DNA of 64,000 nucleotides from Treponema saccharophilum DSM 2985 (GCF_000255555.1 NZ_AGRW01000050.1:62001-126000); one strand, 5' to 3'. Positions 51,082-60,184 are shown, counted from the first letter of the stretch. Notes: a model not told the origin generated them from the letters alone. Program-made: numbers and translations.

Positions 51082-52287
51082 ATGAAACTCAAAGACACAG
51101 GATTGACAGCTCAGGACATCAAGGACAAGGTTTCAAAATACATGATTGAAACTTACGAACGCTTCGATTTTCTTGCGGAGACGGCAAAAGACCAGTATGT
51201 GTACGACGAGAAAGGTGAAGCGTACCTTGATTTCTATGCAGGAATCGCGGTGAACAGCGCGGGCAACTGCAACAAGAAAGTCGTGGATGCCGTAATCGAC
51301 CAGGTGCAGGACATCATGCACACGTTCAACTACCCTTACACAATTCCGCAGGCACTTCTCGCGGAAAAAGTCTGCACGACAATCGGAATGGACAAAATCT
51401 TCTATCAGAACTCGGGAACGGAAGCGAACGAAGCCATGATCAAGATGGCGCGAAAATACGGAATCGAAAAATACGGCCCGAACAAATACCACATCGTAAC
51501 GGCGAAAATGGGCTTTCACGGACGAACATTCGGAGCGATGAGCGCGACAGGTCAGCCGGGAAACGGCTGCCAGGTGGGATTCGGCCCGATGACATACGGA
51601 TTTTCCTACGCTCCGTACAACGACCTTGAGGCATTCAAAAACGCATGCACCGAGAACACAATCGCAATCATGGTCGAGCCGGTGCAGGGAGAAGGCGGCG
51701 TCCATCCTGCCACAATGGAATTCATGCAGGGACTCCGCAAATTCTGCGACGAGAAAGGAATGCTTCTTCTGATTGACGAAGTCCAGACAGGCTGGTGCAG
51801 GACGGGAGCTGTTATGAGCTTCATGAACTACGGAATCAAGCCCGATATCGTCTCGATGGCGAAAGCACTCGGCGGCGGAATGCCGATTGGCGCAATCTGC
51901 GCACGCGCGGAAGTCGCAAAAGCGTTCACGCTGGGAAGCCACGGAACGACATTCGGCGGACATCCCGTAAGCTGCGCCGCCGCCCTCGCGGAAGTCAACG
52001 AGCTTTTGGACAGGGATTTGGCAGGAAACGCGAAAAAAATGGGCGACTACTTCTCCGCAAAGCTTGGGACGCTCCCGCACATAAAGGAAGTCCGCCATCA
52101 GGGGCTTCTTGTGGGCGTTGAATTCGACGACACAATCAGCGGCGTTGACGTGAAGCACAAATGCCTTGAAAAGCATCTTCTCATCACCGCAATCGGCGCG
52201 CACACAATCAGAATGATTCCGCCGCTCATCATCACGGAAGAGGACTGCGACAAGGCATTCGAAATCATCAAATCGGTCGTTTCATGA
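51082..52287 (+). CDS. Class III aminotransferase (acetylornithine/4-aminobutyrate type)
   Basis: 401 residues. YQNSGTEANEAMIKMARKY, GFHGRTFGAMSATGQ and LLIDEVQTGWCRTG are followed by the PLP lysine in SMAKALGGGMPIGA. The family transfers the omega-amino group of ornithine, acetylornithine, GABA, lysine or diaminobutyrate to 2-oxoglutarate. The motifs do not choose among these. As the last gene of the regulator-transporter operon it probably catabolises the imported compound. Confidence 0.88.
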   Translation: MKLKDTGLTAQDIKDKVSKYMIETYERFDFLAETAKDQYVYDEKGEAYLDFYAGIAVNSAGNCNKKVVDAVIDQVQDIMHTFNYPYTIPQALLAEKVCTTIGMDKIFYQNSGTEANEAMIKMARKYGIEKYGPNKYHIVTAKMGFHGRTFGAMSATGQPGNGCQVGFGPMTYGFSYAPYNDLEAFKNACTENTIAIMVEPVQGEGGVHPATMEFMQGLRKFCDEKGMLLLIDEVQTGWCRTGAVMSFMNYGIKPDIVSMAKALGGGMPIGAICARAEVAKAFTLGSHGTTFGGHPVSCAAALAEVNELLDRDLAGNAKKMGDYFSAKLGTLPHIKEVRHQGLLVGVEFDDTISGVDVKHKCLEKHLLITAIGAHTIRMIPPLIITEEDCDKAFEIIKSVVS

Positions 52288-52330
52288 CATCATAAAATCT
52301 GTGGCGGTGTTACGAAAAGTATCTGCTTAA

Positions 52331-52401
52331 GGTGGCCGAGCGTCGCCGAAGCCCGTTCTTTCCCATGCAAGAAGCGGGCATTTCGACTGCGCTCGGCCAC
52401 C
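52331..52401. repeat. REP-like long hairpin
   Basis: GGTGGCCGAGCG (52331-52342) and CGCTCGGCCACC (52390-52401) form a perfect 12-bp stem. Inside, GCCCGTTCTT pairs with AAGAAGCGGGC with one bulge. It lies between two convergent operons. No T-run follows. Confidence 0.7.
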
Positions 52402-52424
52402 ATATTTCGACGATGAATCACAAA

Positions 52425-52480
52425 ATGCCTGAAACTCGGCATTCGGGATTCATAAATGAACACGTGCGCTTTTCAGGCAT
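52425..52480. repeat. 10-bp inverted repeat near the end of the minus-strand ATPase gene
   Basis: ATGCCTGAAA (52425-52434) and TTTCAGGCAT (52471-52480). It could end or stabilise the minus-strand mRNA, whose last stop is at 52496. Confidence 0.5.
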
Positions 52481-52495
52481 AGCGGAATATGAGCG

Positions 52496-53257
52496 TCACA
52501 CGGTGCTGAACCGGGAAAGGAAAGCCTTCGTGCGCTCCGTTTTCGGGTGGTTGATTACATCGTCGGGCTTGCCCTGCTCCACGATGACGCCGCCGTCCAT
52601 AAAAATGATTTCGGTGGAGATGTCGCGGGCGAACGACATTTCATGCGTGACGACGACCATCGTCATCTTCTCGCTCGCAAGCTCCTTGATTACGGCAAGT
52701 ATTTCCCCCGTAAGCTCCGGGTCGAGGGCGGAAGTCGGCTCGTCGAAAAGGAGCACTTCCGGGTTCAGCGCAAGGGCGCGGGCGATGGACACACGCTGCT
52801 GCTGTCCGCCCGAAAGCTCGCACGGATAATTCTTCATCCGCTCGCCAAGGCCGATTCTTCGCAAAAGCTCCTCCGCTTTTTCCGTCGCCTCCTCGCGCGA
52901 TTTCCGCAAAACGCGAACCTGCGGCTCGACTACGTTCTGCAGGACAGAATAATGCGGGAAAAGGTTGAAGTTCTGGAACACGAGCCCGCTTTTGAGCGTG
53001 ATTTCGTGGCGGAGGCTCTTGTCAGAATACACGCCGTCGGCAACGAGCGGAAGACCGCAGATTTCAATGCTTCCGCCGCTCACGCTCTCAAGCTGGGAAA
53101 CGCAGCGGAGGATTGTCGATTTTCCGCTTCCCGAAGGTCCGATTATCGAAAGGACCTGCCCCTTTTTCACCGAAAAGGAAATGTCCTTCAGGATTTCCGT
53201 TTTCCCGAACGATTTCTTCAAATTTCTAACGCCGATGATTTCATCCGTCCCGCTCAT
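52496..53257 (-). CDS. Polar amino acid ABC transporter ATPase
   Basis: 253 residues if started at ATG 53257, which has AAGGGGAG seven bases upstream. An earlier ATG at 53278 overlaps the permease stop (ATGA) but lacks a ribosome site. Walker [11 protein letters not shown]-loop [13 protein letters not shown], signature LSGGQQQR, Walker [15 protein letters not shown] and switch VTHEMSF. It is the third gene of the minus-strand transporter (binding protein 54881, permease 53952). Confidence 0.9.
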   Translation of the reverse strand: MSGTDEIIGVRNLKKSFGKTEILKDISFSVKKGQVLSIIGPSGSGKSTILRCVSQLESVSGGSIEICGLPLVADGVYSDKSLRHEITLKSGLVFQNFNLFPHYSVLQNVVEPQVRVLRKSREEATEKAEELLRRIGLGERMKNYPCELSGGQQQRVSIARALALNPEVLLFDEPTSALDPELTGEILAVIKELASEKMTMVVVTHEMSFARDISTEIIFMDGGVIVEQGKPDDVINHPKTERTKAFLSRFSTV

Positions 53258-53274
53258 TCCTGCACTCCCCTTCA

Positions 53275-53952
53275 TCAATGATAATAATTGAGCTTCTTTT
53301 CAAGCCGCGCAAAAACAATCGAGACGAACCAGTTCATCACGAAATAGAAAACGCCTGCGATGAAAAGCGGCGCGAAGCTGAAAAGCGCGCCCTGACGCTC
53401 CTTTGCGACCATCAGAAGCTCGCTCACGCCGATGACGCTCACGAGGGCGGTGTCCTTCACGAGCGTGATGACCTCGTTTCCCATCGCGGGAACAATCCTT
53501 TTGATTACCTGCGGGAGGATAATCCTGAAAAATGTCTGGTATCTCTTGTAGCCGAGAACCTGGCACGCCTCGTACTGCCCTTTCGGGATCGATTCGATTC
53601 CGCCGCGGTAGATTTCCGCAAAGTAGGCGGCATAGTTCACGCTCAGTGCGATTATCGCGGCCGTGAAGCGGTCCCATCTGAAACTCACGTCAAATCCCAT
53701 CGAAACAAGCCAGCGGACGAAAAGCCCGGGGCCGAAGTAGACGACAAGAAGCTGCAGCATGAGCGGAGTCCCGCGGATTACAAGAAGAAAAATGTTCGTA
53801 ATCCAAGAAAGAACCTTGTCTTTGCCCATTCTTCCGAGCGCAATCGGAAGAGCCAGAGGAATCGAAAAAATCAGCGTGAGGAAAAACACTTCGAGCGACG
53901 TGACGGAGCCGTCGAACATCGCCGAAAGCATTTTCATATATTTAGGAGACAT
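53275..53952 (-). CDS. Polar amino acid ABC transporter permease
   Basis: 225 residues with about five TM helices. [17 protein letters not shown] and the EAA loop [22 protein letters not shown] are diagnostic of the HisM/GlnP family. GGAAG precedes the ATG at 53952. It is separated from its binding-protein gene by 119 bp that hold two hairpins. Confidence 0.9.
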   Translation of the reverse strand: MSPKYMKMLSAMFDGSVTSLEVFFLTLIFSIPLALPIALGRMGKDKVLSWITNIFLLVIRGTPLMLQLLVVYFGPGLFVRWLVSMGFDVSFRWDRFTAAIIALSVNYAAYFAEIYRGGIESIPKGQYEACQVLGYKRYQTFFRIILPQVIKRIVPAMGNEVITLVKDTALVSVIGVSELLMVAKERQGALFSFAPLFIAGVFYFVMNWFVSIVFARLEKKLNYYH

Positions 53953-53971
53953 AAGAACTTCCAGAAATTAC

Positions 53972-54043
53972 ACCTGCTCGGGAACCTCAGTTTCGGAGCA
54001 GGTTGCCTTAAATGCTGTCTGCACGTTTTTGAACTCGCAGACA
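53972..54043 (-). promoter_or_regulatory. Two hairpins between binding-protein and permease genes
   Basis: On the minus strand TGTCTGC/GCAGACA (54043-54016) and ACCTGCTC/GAGCAGGT (54003-53972) form two hairpins without T-runs. Such structures often protect the 3' end of the binding-protein mRNA and lower expression of the permease genes. That role is inferred here. Confidence 0.5.
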
Positions 54044-54071
54044 TGAGCGACAGCGAACGTATCGGACATGC

Positions 54072-54881
54072 CTATTTATTGATTACAGAGATATTCTTGC
54101 CGAACCATTTTTCAGAAATCGCGGCGACCGTACCGTCAGCGGCCATTTCCTTGAGGACAGCCCAGACTGCATCGCGAAGCTCGCCCTCGTTCTTCCTGAA
54201 ACCGATACCGTAGCCCTCGTTCGAAAGCGGCTCGTCGATGACGACGAACGGCTTTTTCGTCTGCGCAATCGAATAGTTCGCGACGACGCTGTCCATAACG
54301 ACCGCATCGACGCCGCCGATGTCCAAATCGTTCAGCGCGGTGATATTGTCCTTGAAATAAATGGTGTTTCCGACAGACGCGGCAAACGAAGCATTGCCGT
54401 CGACGGCTATCTGCGCGCTCGAGCCGCTCTGAATGCCGAGCGTCTTTCCCTTCATGTCCGAAAGCGTCTTGATTCCGCTGTCCGCGCGGACGACGAGAAC
54501 CTGCTCGTTGTTCAGATACGCCTCAGTGAAGCTCAACGCCTCCTTGCGCTCGTCAGTGATTGTGAACCCGTTCCAGATGCAGTCGATTTTGCCGGTCTCA
54601 AGCTCCATCTCCTTCGCGTCCCAGTCAATCGGCTGCGCCTTAAACGAAACGCCGAGACGCTTCGCGGCTTCCTTCGCAAGGTCGATGTCATAGCCGACGA
54701 TTTCGTTCGTGTCGTTGTCGCGGAAACCGAGCGGCGGGAAAGACGCATCGAGACCGAGAACGAACGTCCCGCGGTTTTTCAGAGCATCAACAGGATTCTC
54801 GCCCGTTTTCGCCGTTTTCCTGCAGGAAGCAAGCGCAAAAAAAGCACAGGAAAGAAGAATTCCGCCAATAATTTTTTTCAT
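54072..54881 (-). CDS. Polar amino acid binding lipoprotein
   Basis: 269 residues from ATG 54881 (AGAGG upstream); the frame opens earlier at 54962 in the promoter region. Lipobox ALASC. SBP_bac_3 body: FVLGLDASFPPLGFRDNDTNEIVGYDIDLAKEAAKRLG, DCIWNGFTITDERKEALSFTEAYL. It follows the pattern of cystine- or general L-amino-acid-binding proteins (FPPLGF). First gene of a three-gene importer. Confidence 0.88.
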   Translation of the reverse strand: MKKIIGGILLSCAFFALASCRKTAKTGENPVDALKNRGTFVLGLDASFPPLGFRDNDTNEIVGYDIDLAKEAAKRLGVSFKAQPIDWDAKEMELETGKIDCIWNGFTITDERKEALSFTEAYLNNEQVLVVRADSGIKTLSDMKGKTLGIQSGSSAQIAVDGNASFAASVGNTIYFKDNITALNDLDIGGVDAVVMDSVVANYSIAQTKKPFVVIDEPLSNEGYGIGFRKNEGELRDAVWAVLKEMAADGTVAAISEKWFGKNISVINK

Positions 54882-54964
54882 AACCGAACCTCTTTTTAAA
54901 ATATTCGCAATTTTTTTTGAAAGCCGCATGGTTGCCGATGCCCCGTGCTGAGCCGTATGCATGG

Positions 54965-54987
54965 ATTATAGTGAAAACAAGCCTTTA
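54965..54987 (-). promoter_or_regulatory. Promoter of the minus-strand transporter
   Basis: On the minus strand TATAAT (54970-54965) stands about 16 bp after TTTATT. Transcription would start near 54958 and give a leader of about 75 nt. Confidence 0.45.
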
Positions 54988-55092
54988 ATAAAAGCGAGCC
55001 GGAAGCGCTGAACAGTGCAGGATTCCATTTCGCACCGAATTTTCCGTGATTTGCGGGAAATCTTCCGCCATAGTGGAGCCATGGAGGCCCAT

Positions 55093-56364
55093 ATGAAAGA
55101 AATCACAGGCACATTCAACAGCGCGAAAATCTTCACCGACGACGTCGAGGAAAAATCGCTTGGACAGGTCAAAACGCTCTGCGACCAGCCGTTCTCCGCG
55201 GGCGCAAAAATACGCCTCATGCCCGACATCCACGCGGGTGCCGGCTGCACCATCGGGACGACGATGACAATCACCGACAAAATCTGCCCGAACCTCGTCG
55301 GAGTCGACATCGGCTGCGGCATGGAGACGATTGTCTTCCACGCGGATTCCCCGACAAGCCGCACCTTCGACCCCGAAAAGCTCGACAAATCTATACGGAA
55401 GAACATCCCGTCCGGTTTCGCAATCAGGAAATTCCCGCACAAATTCGCCGACGAGGTCGAATGGGACAAAATCCGCGGGAAATACGACAGGAACAGGGCG
55501 CGGCTCTCCCTCGGAACGCTTGGCGGCGGCAACCATTTCATCGAGGCGGACAGGGACGACGAGGGAAACCTCTACATCGTCGTCCATTCGGGGAGCCGGC
55601 ACGCCGGGCTCGAAATCGCGAATTTCTACCAGGAGGAGGCATGGCGGCAGCTCAACAAGAACCGCGAGTCCGACGTCCAGTCGCTGATTGAGTCGCTCAA
55701 ATCGTCAGGACGCGAGAGCGAAATCGAAATCGAGCTTCAGAAAATCCGCGCGCAAGTCCTCACATCAATTCCGCGCGACCTTGCGTACGTCAGCGGAAGC
55801 CTTTTCGACGACTACATAAACGACATGAAGATAATGCAGCATTTTGCCGCGCTCAACAGGAAGGCGATGATTCAGACAATCTGCGTGGGGCTTCGCGTCG
55901 CGCAGGACGAAATCGCGGAGCAGTTCACGACAATCCACAACTACATCGACATGGAAGAAACAGTGCCGGGAAAGATGATTTTGCGGAAGGGCGCCGTGAG
56001 CGCGAAAAAAGGCGAGAAGCTTCTGATTCCAATCAACATGCGGGACGGAAGCCTCATCTGCATCGGGAAAGGCAACGAGGACTGGAATTTCTCCGCGCCG
56101 CACGGAGCCGGACGGGTGATGAGCCGCGCACAGGCAAGGAGAGAGCTCAAGCTCGACGAATTCAGGAGCGAGATGGCGGGCATTTTCTCCACGACGGTGG
56201 GAAGCGACACGATTGACGAGGCGCCGATGGCATACAAGACGATGGAAAGCATCGTGAGCAACATCGCGCCGACAGCCGAGGTCGTGAAAACCATCAGGCC
56301 TATTTACAATTTCAAGGCAAGCGACGAAGCCCCGTGGGAAAGGCGCGCGAGACGAAGAAGATGA
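55093..56364 (+). CDS. rtcB: RNA-splicing ligase RtcB
   Basis: 423 residues from ATG 55093 (GGAGG upstream; the frame opens earlier). The metal and guanylylation motifs are present: MPDIHAGAGCTIG (D45, H47), VGVDIGCGM (D72, C75), GGGNHFIE, VVHSGSR and SAPHGAGR with the guanylate-accepting His. RtcB joins 2',3'-cyclic phosphate and 5'-OH RNA ends with GTP, repairing tRNA or rRNA cut by ribotoxins. It is a short RtcB without extra N-terminal domains. It is followed at 12 bp by an RlaP-like nucleotidyltransferase. Confidence 0.93.
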   Translation: MKEITGTFNSAKIFTDDVEEKSLGQVKTLCDQPFSAGAKIRLMPDIHAGAGCTIGTTMTITDKICPNLVGVDIGCGMETIVFHADSPTSRTFDPEKLDKSIRKNIPSGFAIRKFPHKFADEVEWDKIRGKYDRNRARLSLGTLGGGNHFIEADRDDEGNLYIVVHSGSRHAGLEIANFYQEEAWRQLNKNRESDVQSLIESLKSSGRESEIEIELQKIRAQVLTSIPRDLAYVSGSLFDDYINDMKIMQHFAALNRKAMIQTICVGLRVAQDEIAEQFTTIHNYIDMEETVPGKMILRKGAVSAKKGEKLLIPINMRDGSLICIGKGNEDWNFSAPHGAGRVMSRAQARRELKLDEFRSEMAGIFSTTVGSDTIDEAPMAYKTMESIVSNIAPTAEVVKTIRPIYNFKASDEAPWERRARRRR

Positions 56365-56376
56365 GGGGAGCGTTTT

Positions 56377-57156
56377 ATGGAAACGATTGAGGAAAGAATC
56401 AAATATAAAATAGAAGAAGTCGAGCGCAAAAACGACGTGCGCGTCATCTACGCGTGCGAGAGCGGAAGCCGCGCATGGGGATTCGCGTCCCCGGACAGCG
56501 ACTACGACGTGCGCTTCGTCTACGTCCGGCACCCCGCCGAATACATGCGGCTCGACAAAACGCGCGACGTCATCGAGCACGAGCTGAACGACGTGTTCGA
56601 CATAAACGGCTGGGACTTGCAGAAACTGCTCCGCCTCCTTATGAAGTCGAACCCGACGATTTTCGAATGGGCGTCCTCCCCGATTGTCTACGCAGAACGC
56701 ACGGAATTCGCGCGGCTGCGGAATCTCCTCCCGCTTTATTTTTCCGAGAAGCGGAGCATCTTTCATTATTTTTCGATGATGAGGAACAACCTCCGCTCGT
56801 ATTTCCAGTCGGATTCCGTCGCGCTCAAAAAATACCTGTATGCGCTCCGGCCGCTGCTTTCGTGCAGGTGGATTCTCGAGAAGCATTCCCCGCCCCCGAC
56901 ATCATTCTCCGCCCTCCGCTCGGAAACGCTCCCGCGCATTTTTGACGGCGACGTGGACGCGCTCCTCGAAAGGAAAAAGAACGCGAACGAGGCGGAACGA
57001 GGCAGAAGAATCCCGCGCCTCGACGAATTCATCGGCTCGGAATGCGAGCGTCTCATTTCCGTAATCGAAACCATTCCGCAAAGGCAGAATCCCGGCTGGA
57101 AAGCGCTGAACGGCGCGTTTTTTGAGACAATCGCGTCGGCTTTCGCCCCGTCGTGA
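56377..57156 (+). CDS. RlaP-like nucleotidyltransferase (COG3541 type)
   Basis: 259 residues. The Pol-beta-type motif GSRAWGFASPDSDYDVRFVYV (GS...DxD) is at about residues 29-49, and a C-terminal helical domain contains SMMRNNLRSYFQSD and KKYLYALRPLLSCRWI. Known: this family, called RlaP, is repeatedly found beside RtcB and is thought to act in RNA end repair or tailing after damage. GAGGGGAG precedes the ATG. The 12-bp gap to rtcB supports a two-gene RNA-repair operon. Confidence 0.82.
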   Translation: METIEERIKYKIEEVERKNDVRVIYACESGSRAWGFASPDSDYDVRFVYVRHPAEYMRLDKTRDVIEHELNDVFDINGWDLQKLLRLLMKSNPTIFEWASSPIVYAERTEFARLRNLLPLYFSEKRSIFHYFSMMRNNLRSYFQSDSVALKKYLYALRPLLSCRWILEKHSPPPTSFSALRSETLPRIFDGDVDALLERKKNANEAERGRRIPRLDEFIGSECERLISVIETIPQRQNPGWKALNGAFFETIASAFAPS

Positions 57157-57205
57157 AAAAACGCGCGAAACCGGTGCTGTCGTTCAGGACAGTCCGCACC
57201 GCATA

Positions 57206-57234
57206 TGGACTCTCCGCACCGTTTCCGGTAAAAT
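57206..57234 (+). promoter_or_regulatory. Promoter of the DUF805 gene, apparently leaderless
   Basis: TGGACT (57206-57211), 17 bp, TAAAAT (57229-57234), then 8 nt to the ATG at 57243. No Shine-Dalgarno sequence. Confidence 0.5.
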
Positions 57235-57242
57235 CTTCCGCC

Positions 57243-57731
57243 ATGCAAAATACACACGACATAATCAAAGAAAAGAACGAAGGGCCGAAGCCCGACCCGC
57301 TGCCGTTTGCCCGGGCAATCAAACTGTGCCTCGGAAAGTTTTTCTCGTTCAGGGGATGCGCGACGCGGGCGGAATTCTGGTGGTTCATGCTGTTCTATCT
57401 GGCGTCGCTCATGGTGTCGCTTCTCGTCGTCGCGGCGGCAAAAACCAGTTCCGTCCAACTGATTTTTTTCGGCGTGTTCGAGATTGTCGCATTGGTGGGG
57501 CTCGTCCCCCTGTATTCCGCGGCGATACGGCGGATGCACGACATCGGGCTGATGGGATTTTTCGGCTTCATCCCGATTGTCGGGCCAATCCTCTGGCTTC
57601 TTCCGTCAAAAGAGAGCAGCGCATACCGGACTGACAGGAACCTGCATCCGGTTTTGGACGTCATCGGAAAGATTTTCCTCATCCTTGTTATCATTGCCAA
57701 GCTCCTCACCACTCTCTCCGGCGAAAGCTGA
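57243..57731 (+). CDS. DUF805 membrane protein
   Basis: 162 residues from ATG 57243; the frame opens 30 codons earlier, inside the promoter. The DUF805 pattern is clear: FFSFRGCATRAEFWWFMLFY, then AIRRMHDIGLMGFFGFIPIVGPILWL and a charged end. Three to four TM helices. Its role in cells is unknown; members are common inner-membrane proteins. It lies after the RNA-repair pair but has its own promoter. Confidence 0.85.
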   Translation: MQNTHDIIKEKNEGPKPDPLPFARAIKLCLGKFFSFRGCATRAEFWWFMLFYLASLMVSLLVVAAAKTSSVQLIFFGVFEIVALVGLVPLYSAAIRRMHDIGLMGFFGFIPIVGPILWLLPSKESSAYRTDRNLHPVLDVIGKIFLILVIIAKLLTTLSGES

Positions 57732-57827
57732 GCGCGGATTATTTTCCCCGCCGCCATCCAAAACACGATGACGGCAAAATATCAACGAAAGGATTGAACA
57801 AAAATCTTCGCAAAGTTGCAGGCATAA

Positions 57828-58604
57828 TCAGTTTCCCAAAGCGTCAGTACTAATTCCGATTTCTTTAAGCTTTCCGTTTTCAAAATGAAAGCCAATATCA
57901 GAAAAAACATCATAAACACACGAAAAAGAATAAAGATTTTCGTAATATTCTGAATGATTCAGCTCTCGTTCAAAACAGGCTTTCAATTCATCCAAAGTCA
58001 TTCCGATTTTAACGCCGAAAGCGTTCGGAACAGTTTTAGTGATTTTTGTAGAAATCCAGTTTTCGCACCTGACTTTATGCTCCCCGCAGTCAAAAGCATA
58101 AACAAAGTAATCAATTTCAATCGGATGGGCTTCGTCATCATAATTTTTCATATACACTTTGTCATTTCGCACAGGAGTTTTCCCTTTTGCAAACGCCGCG
58201 ACAGATTCTTCTGTAGGCATCGCACAAAATGGAGTCGCCGCAACCAAATTATAATTTAGAATCTCGTCAAAAAATTCCTGCTCCTCCCGAATCAAATCAA
58301 CGCTGTCCTTTTCGGCTATGTCAAGATATTTTCCGAAAATCCAGCCGAACTGTCCTTTTGATTCATCAAGCCAAATCTTGTACCATTTGTCCCAAGAATT
58401 ATCCAGCCGGACATTTTTATCAAGAAAAGCGATGACCTTAAACTTCTGATTCTTGCCGACTTTAGCAATGACTTCTGAATCACCCCCTGTCGAAGGCAAA
58501 GTCCTGACACGAACATTATCATCGTTCAGAACGCAATAAATATCCGCAGAGAACGCGAATGTCGGAATCAACAAAACCAAAATACATAAAAGGCTTTTTT
58601 TCAT
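57828..58604 (-). CDS. Exported SH3-domain-like protein
   Basis: 258 residues. The signal peptide ends ...TFAFS-AD. Residues about 22-95 follow the bacterial SH3 plan (YCVLNDDNVRVRTLPSTGG... WYKIWLDESKGQFGWIFGKYL), which usually binds peptidoglycan or other envelope ligands. The remaining 150 residues are unassigned, with GVKIGMTLDELKACFERELN near the end. AGGAAAA precedes the ATG. Confidence 0.75.
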   Translation of the reverse strand: MKKSLLCILVLLIPTFAFSADIYCVLNDDNVRVRTLPSTGGDSEVIAKVGKNQKFKVIAFLDKNVRLDNSWDKWYKIWLDESKGQFGWIFGKYLDIAEKDSVDLIREEQEFFDEILNYNLVAATPFCAMPTEESVAAFAKGKTPVRNDKVYMKNYDDEAHPIEIDYFVYAFDCGEHKVRCENWISTKITKTVPNAFGVKIGMTLDELKACFERELNHSEYYENLYSFSCVYDVFSDIGFHFENGKLKEIGISTDALGN

Positions 58605-58714
58605 AAATCGTTTTTCCTATAACTGAGTAAAATATTATCCTGATTATTAATTAACTGATAATTAAGCGCTTAATTAGAAGAATTTTCATATTTTTTATTT
58701 TAAGGCATCTGACT

Positions 58715-58921
58715 CTATTTCTGATGTTCATCAAACATTTTTTTTGCATTTTCCAGCAAATTTTCTTTTGTTGCGTGAATATCTGCGAGTTCTGAAGTAC
58801 GGACGGTTTTCTCAAAAACATATTTTTCTACTTGGACAAAGCCCAAAGAATCAGGAGAAAATCCTGCCCCCGCTTCAATATCGACATATCTATCGTCTCC
58901 GCGCAAAATGCTCATGTTCAT
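58715..58921 (-). CDS. Small protein of unknown function
   Basis: 68 residues, acidic. It reads RGDDRYVDIEAGAGFSPDSLG and then a helical tail (TKENLLENAKKMFDEHQK). A stop lies just upstream in frame, so ATG 58921 or 58915 is the start. No ribosome site is obvious. It may be the 3' part of an older gene. Confidence 0.4.
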   Translation of the reverse strand: MNMSILRGDDRYVDIEAGAGFSPDSLGFVQVEKYVFEKTVRTSELADIHATKENLLENAKKMFDEHQK

Positions 58922-58963
58922 ATTTTGATTTCATAGTTTTTTTTCCACATACAATCTTAACGC

Positions 58964-60109
58964 TTACGGTTCCCAGAAATCTACAAAAAGACATTCAGGG
59001 TCAACAAGAAGATATTGATTTCCGTTTACATCAATGCGATAATTCGGCTCTGAAACTGAACTGAATGGCTCATAGGTTGAATTTTGCTCTACATCAACCA
59101 GATAATCTCGATATTCATAACCGCCGCAAAAACCGTCTGGACCATACTGAACAGTTCCTTGCTCAGTTATGACACTGTTTGTACTTGAATCAAAACTAAA
59201 TTCTCTGTGATCCATATACCTGTATCCAATGTCTACAATAAAAGAATAATCATAGATGTTTATATTGGGATTTTCTTTCCATTGCCATAAATGCTCATAG
59301 TCTGCTGTCAATTTTTTATAATCATCAACACCTCTAAACCAGCAGTCATAAAGACCTACTTTACGACCATCAAATATAACGGCATAACCTTTTACATCAC
59401 CAGAATTGAGCGGAACAAGAAATGCTTTACCATTATATTTTCCGTCTTTTGTCTGATAATAACGTTCTGCTCTTTTGTATAATTTTTTGTAAAGAGCTGA
59501 ATCTTCATCCAGATTTTTTGAAGCTTTTGCTTTTGCATCTTTTTTTGCCTGCTTCAAGGTTTTAACATTTTTAATGTCAATATTTCTTCCTTTATAATAA
59601 AACCTGATTTCATCAATGCAAGTGTCATTGTATTTTGTTCCCCTGTAAACATCCTGAATCGTAAAAACAAGAGCATCAACGGTAAAGGTTTCATCAAGAT
59701 AAATCGATTGGAAATTCTCGCAATTATCTTTCAGAGTATATTCTCTCACATAACCTGCATCAGTATAAAGAAATCCAATGTTCAAAGTTTTTACGCGGTT
59801 ATTCTTTTTGTAATAATCCTTGTGAGCAAAACCGTTTATGATTTGAATTTCGTCAATTTTAATCGGCTCATAAAAAACAACAGTCAGTCTTTCATCGATT
59901 CCAGAATCATCTGCATTTTCAACCCAGACGGTTTCCGTATCATTATCAAAAGCATTAAGCGCATCATACACAACTTCTTTGCCCGAAAGCCACTCAGAAA
60001 GCGTGCTGCTCGCCTCTGCCGACCGAAGATATGCGCAGTCAGCAAGAATCCTCTCAGCAAAAATCTGAAAGGACACAAACATCATCATTGCAAAAAATAT
60101 CTTTTTCAT
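58964..60109 (-). CDS. Exported protein with NADase-type glycan-binding (discoidin-like) domain
   Basis: 381 residues. The signal peptide ends ...QIFA-ER. Residues about 30-175 have ALNAFDNDTETVWVENADDSGIDERLTVVF and IDEIQIINGFAHKDYYKKNNRVKTLNI, the pattern of the NADase-type glycan-binding domain related to F5/8 C. The C-terminal half is unassigned. AGGAG precedes the ATG. It is probably periplasmic or surface-exposed and carbohydrate-binding. Confidence 0.78.
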   Translation of the reverse strand: MKKIFFAMMMFVSFQIFAERILADCAYLRSAEASSTLSEWLSGKEVVYDALNAFDNDTETVWVENADDSGIDERLTVVFYEPIKIDEIQIINGFAHKDYYKKNNRVKTLNIGFLYTDAGYVREYTLKDNCENFQSIYLDETFTVDALVFTIQDVYRGTKYNDTCIDEIRFYYKGRNIDIKNVKTLKQAKKDAKAKASKNLDEDSALYKKLYKRAERYYQTKDGKYNGKAFLVPLNSGDVKGYAVIFDGRKVGLYDCWFRGVDDYKKLTADYEHLWQWKENPNINIYDYSFIVDIGYRYMDHREFSFDSSTNSVITEQGTVQYGPDGFCGGYEYRDYLVDVEQNSTYEPFSSVSEPNYRIDVNGNQYLLVDPECLFVDFWEP

Positions 60110-60184
60110 CTTAAAGCTCCTGTTTTTTCACTTTCCGAATATAGCTCGCTCTTTTTGCATCGACATAGCCGTTCAAAATCATGA

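Noticed and set aside
52331-52401. tRNA-like start (GGTGGCCGAGCG resembles Leu/Ser tRNA 5' ends)
   Set aside because: The sequence folds as one long perfect hairpin; no anticodon arm, T-loop or CCA-side acceptor strand fits.
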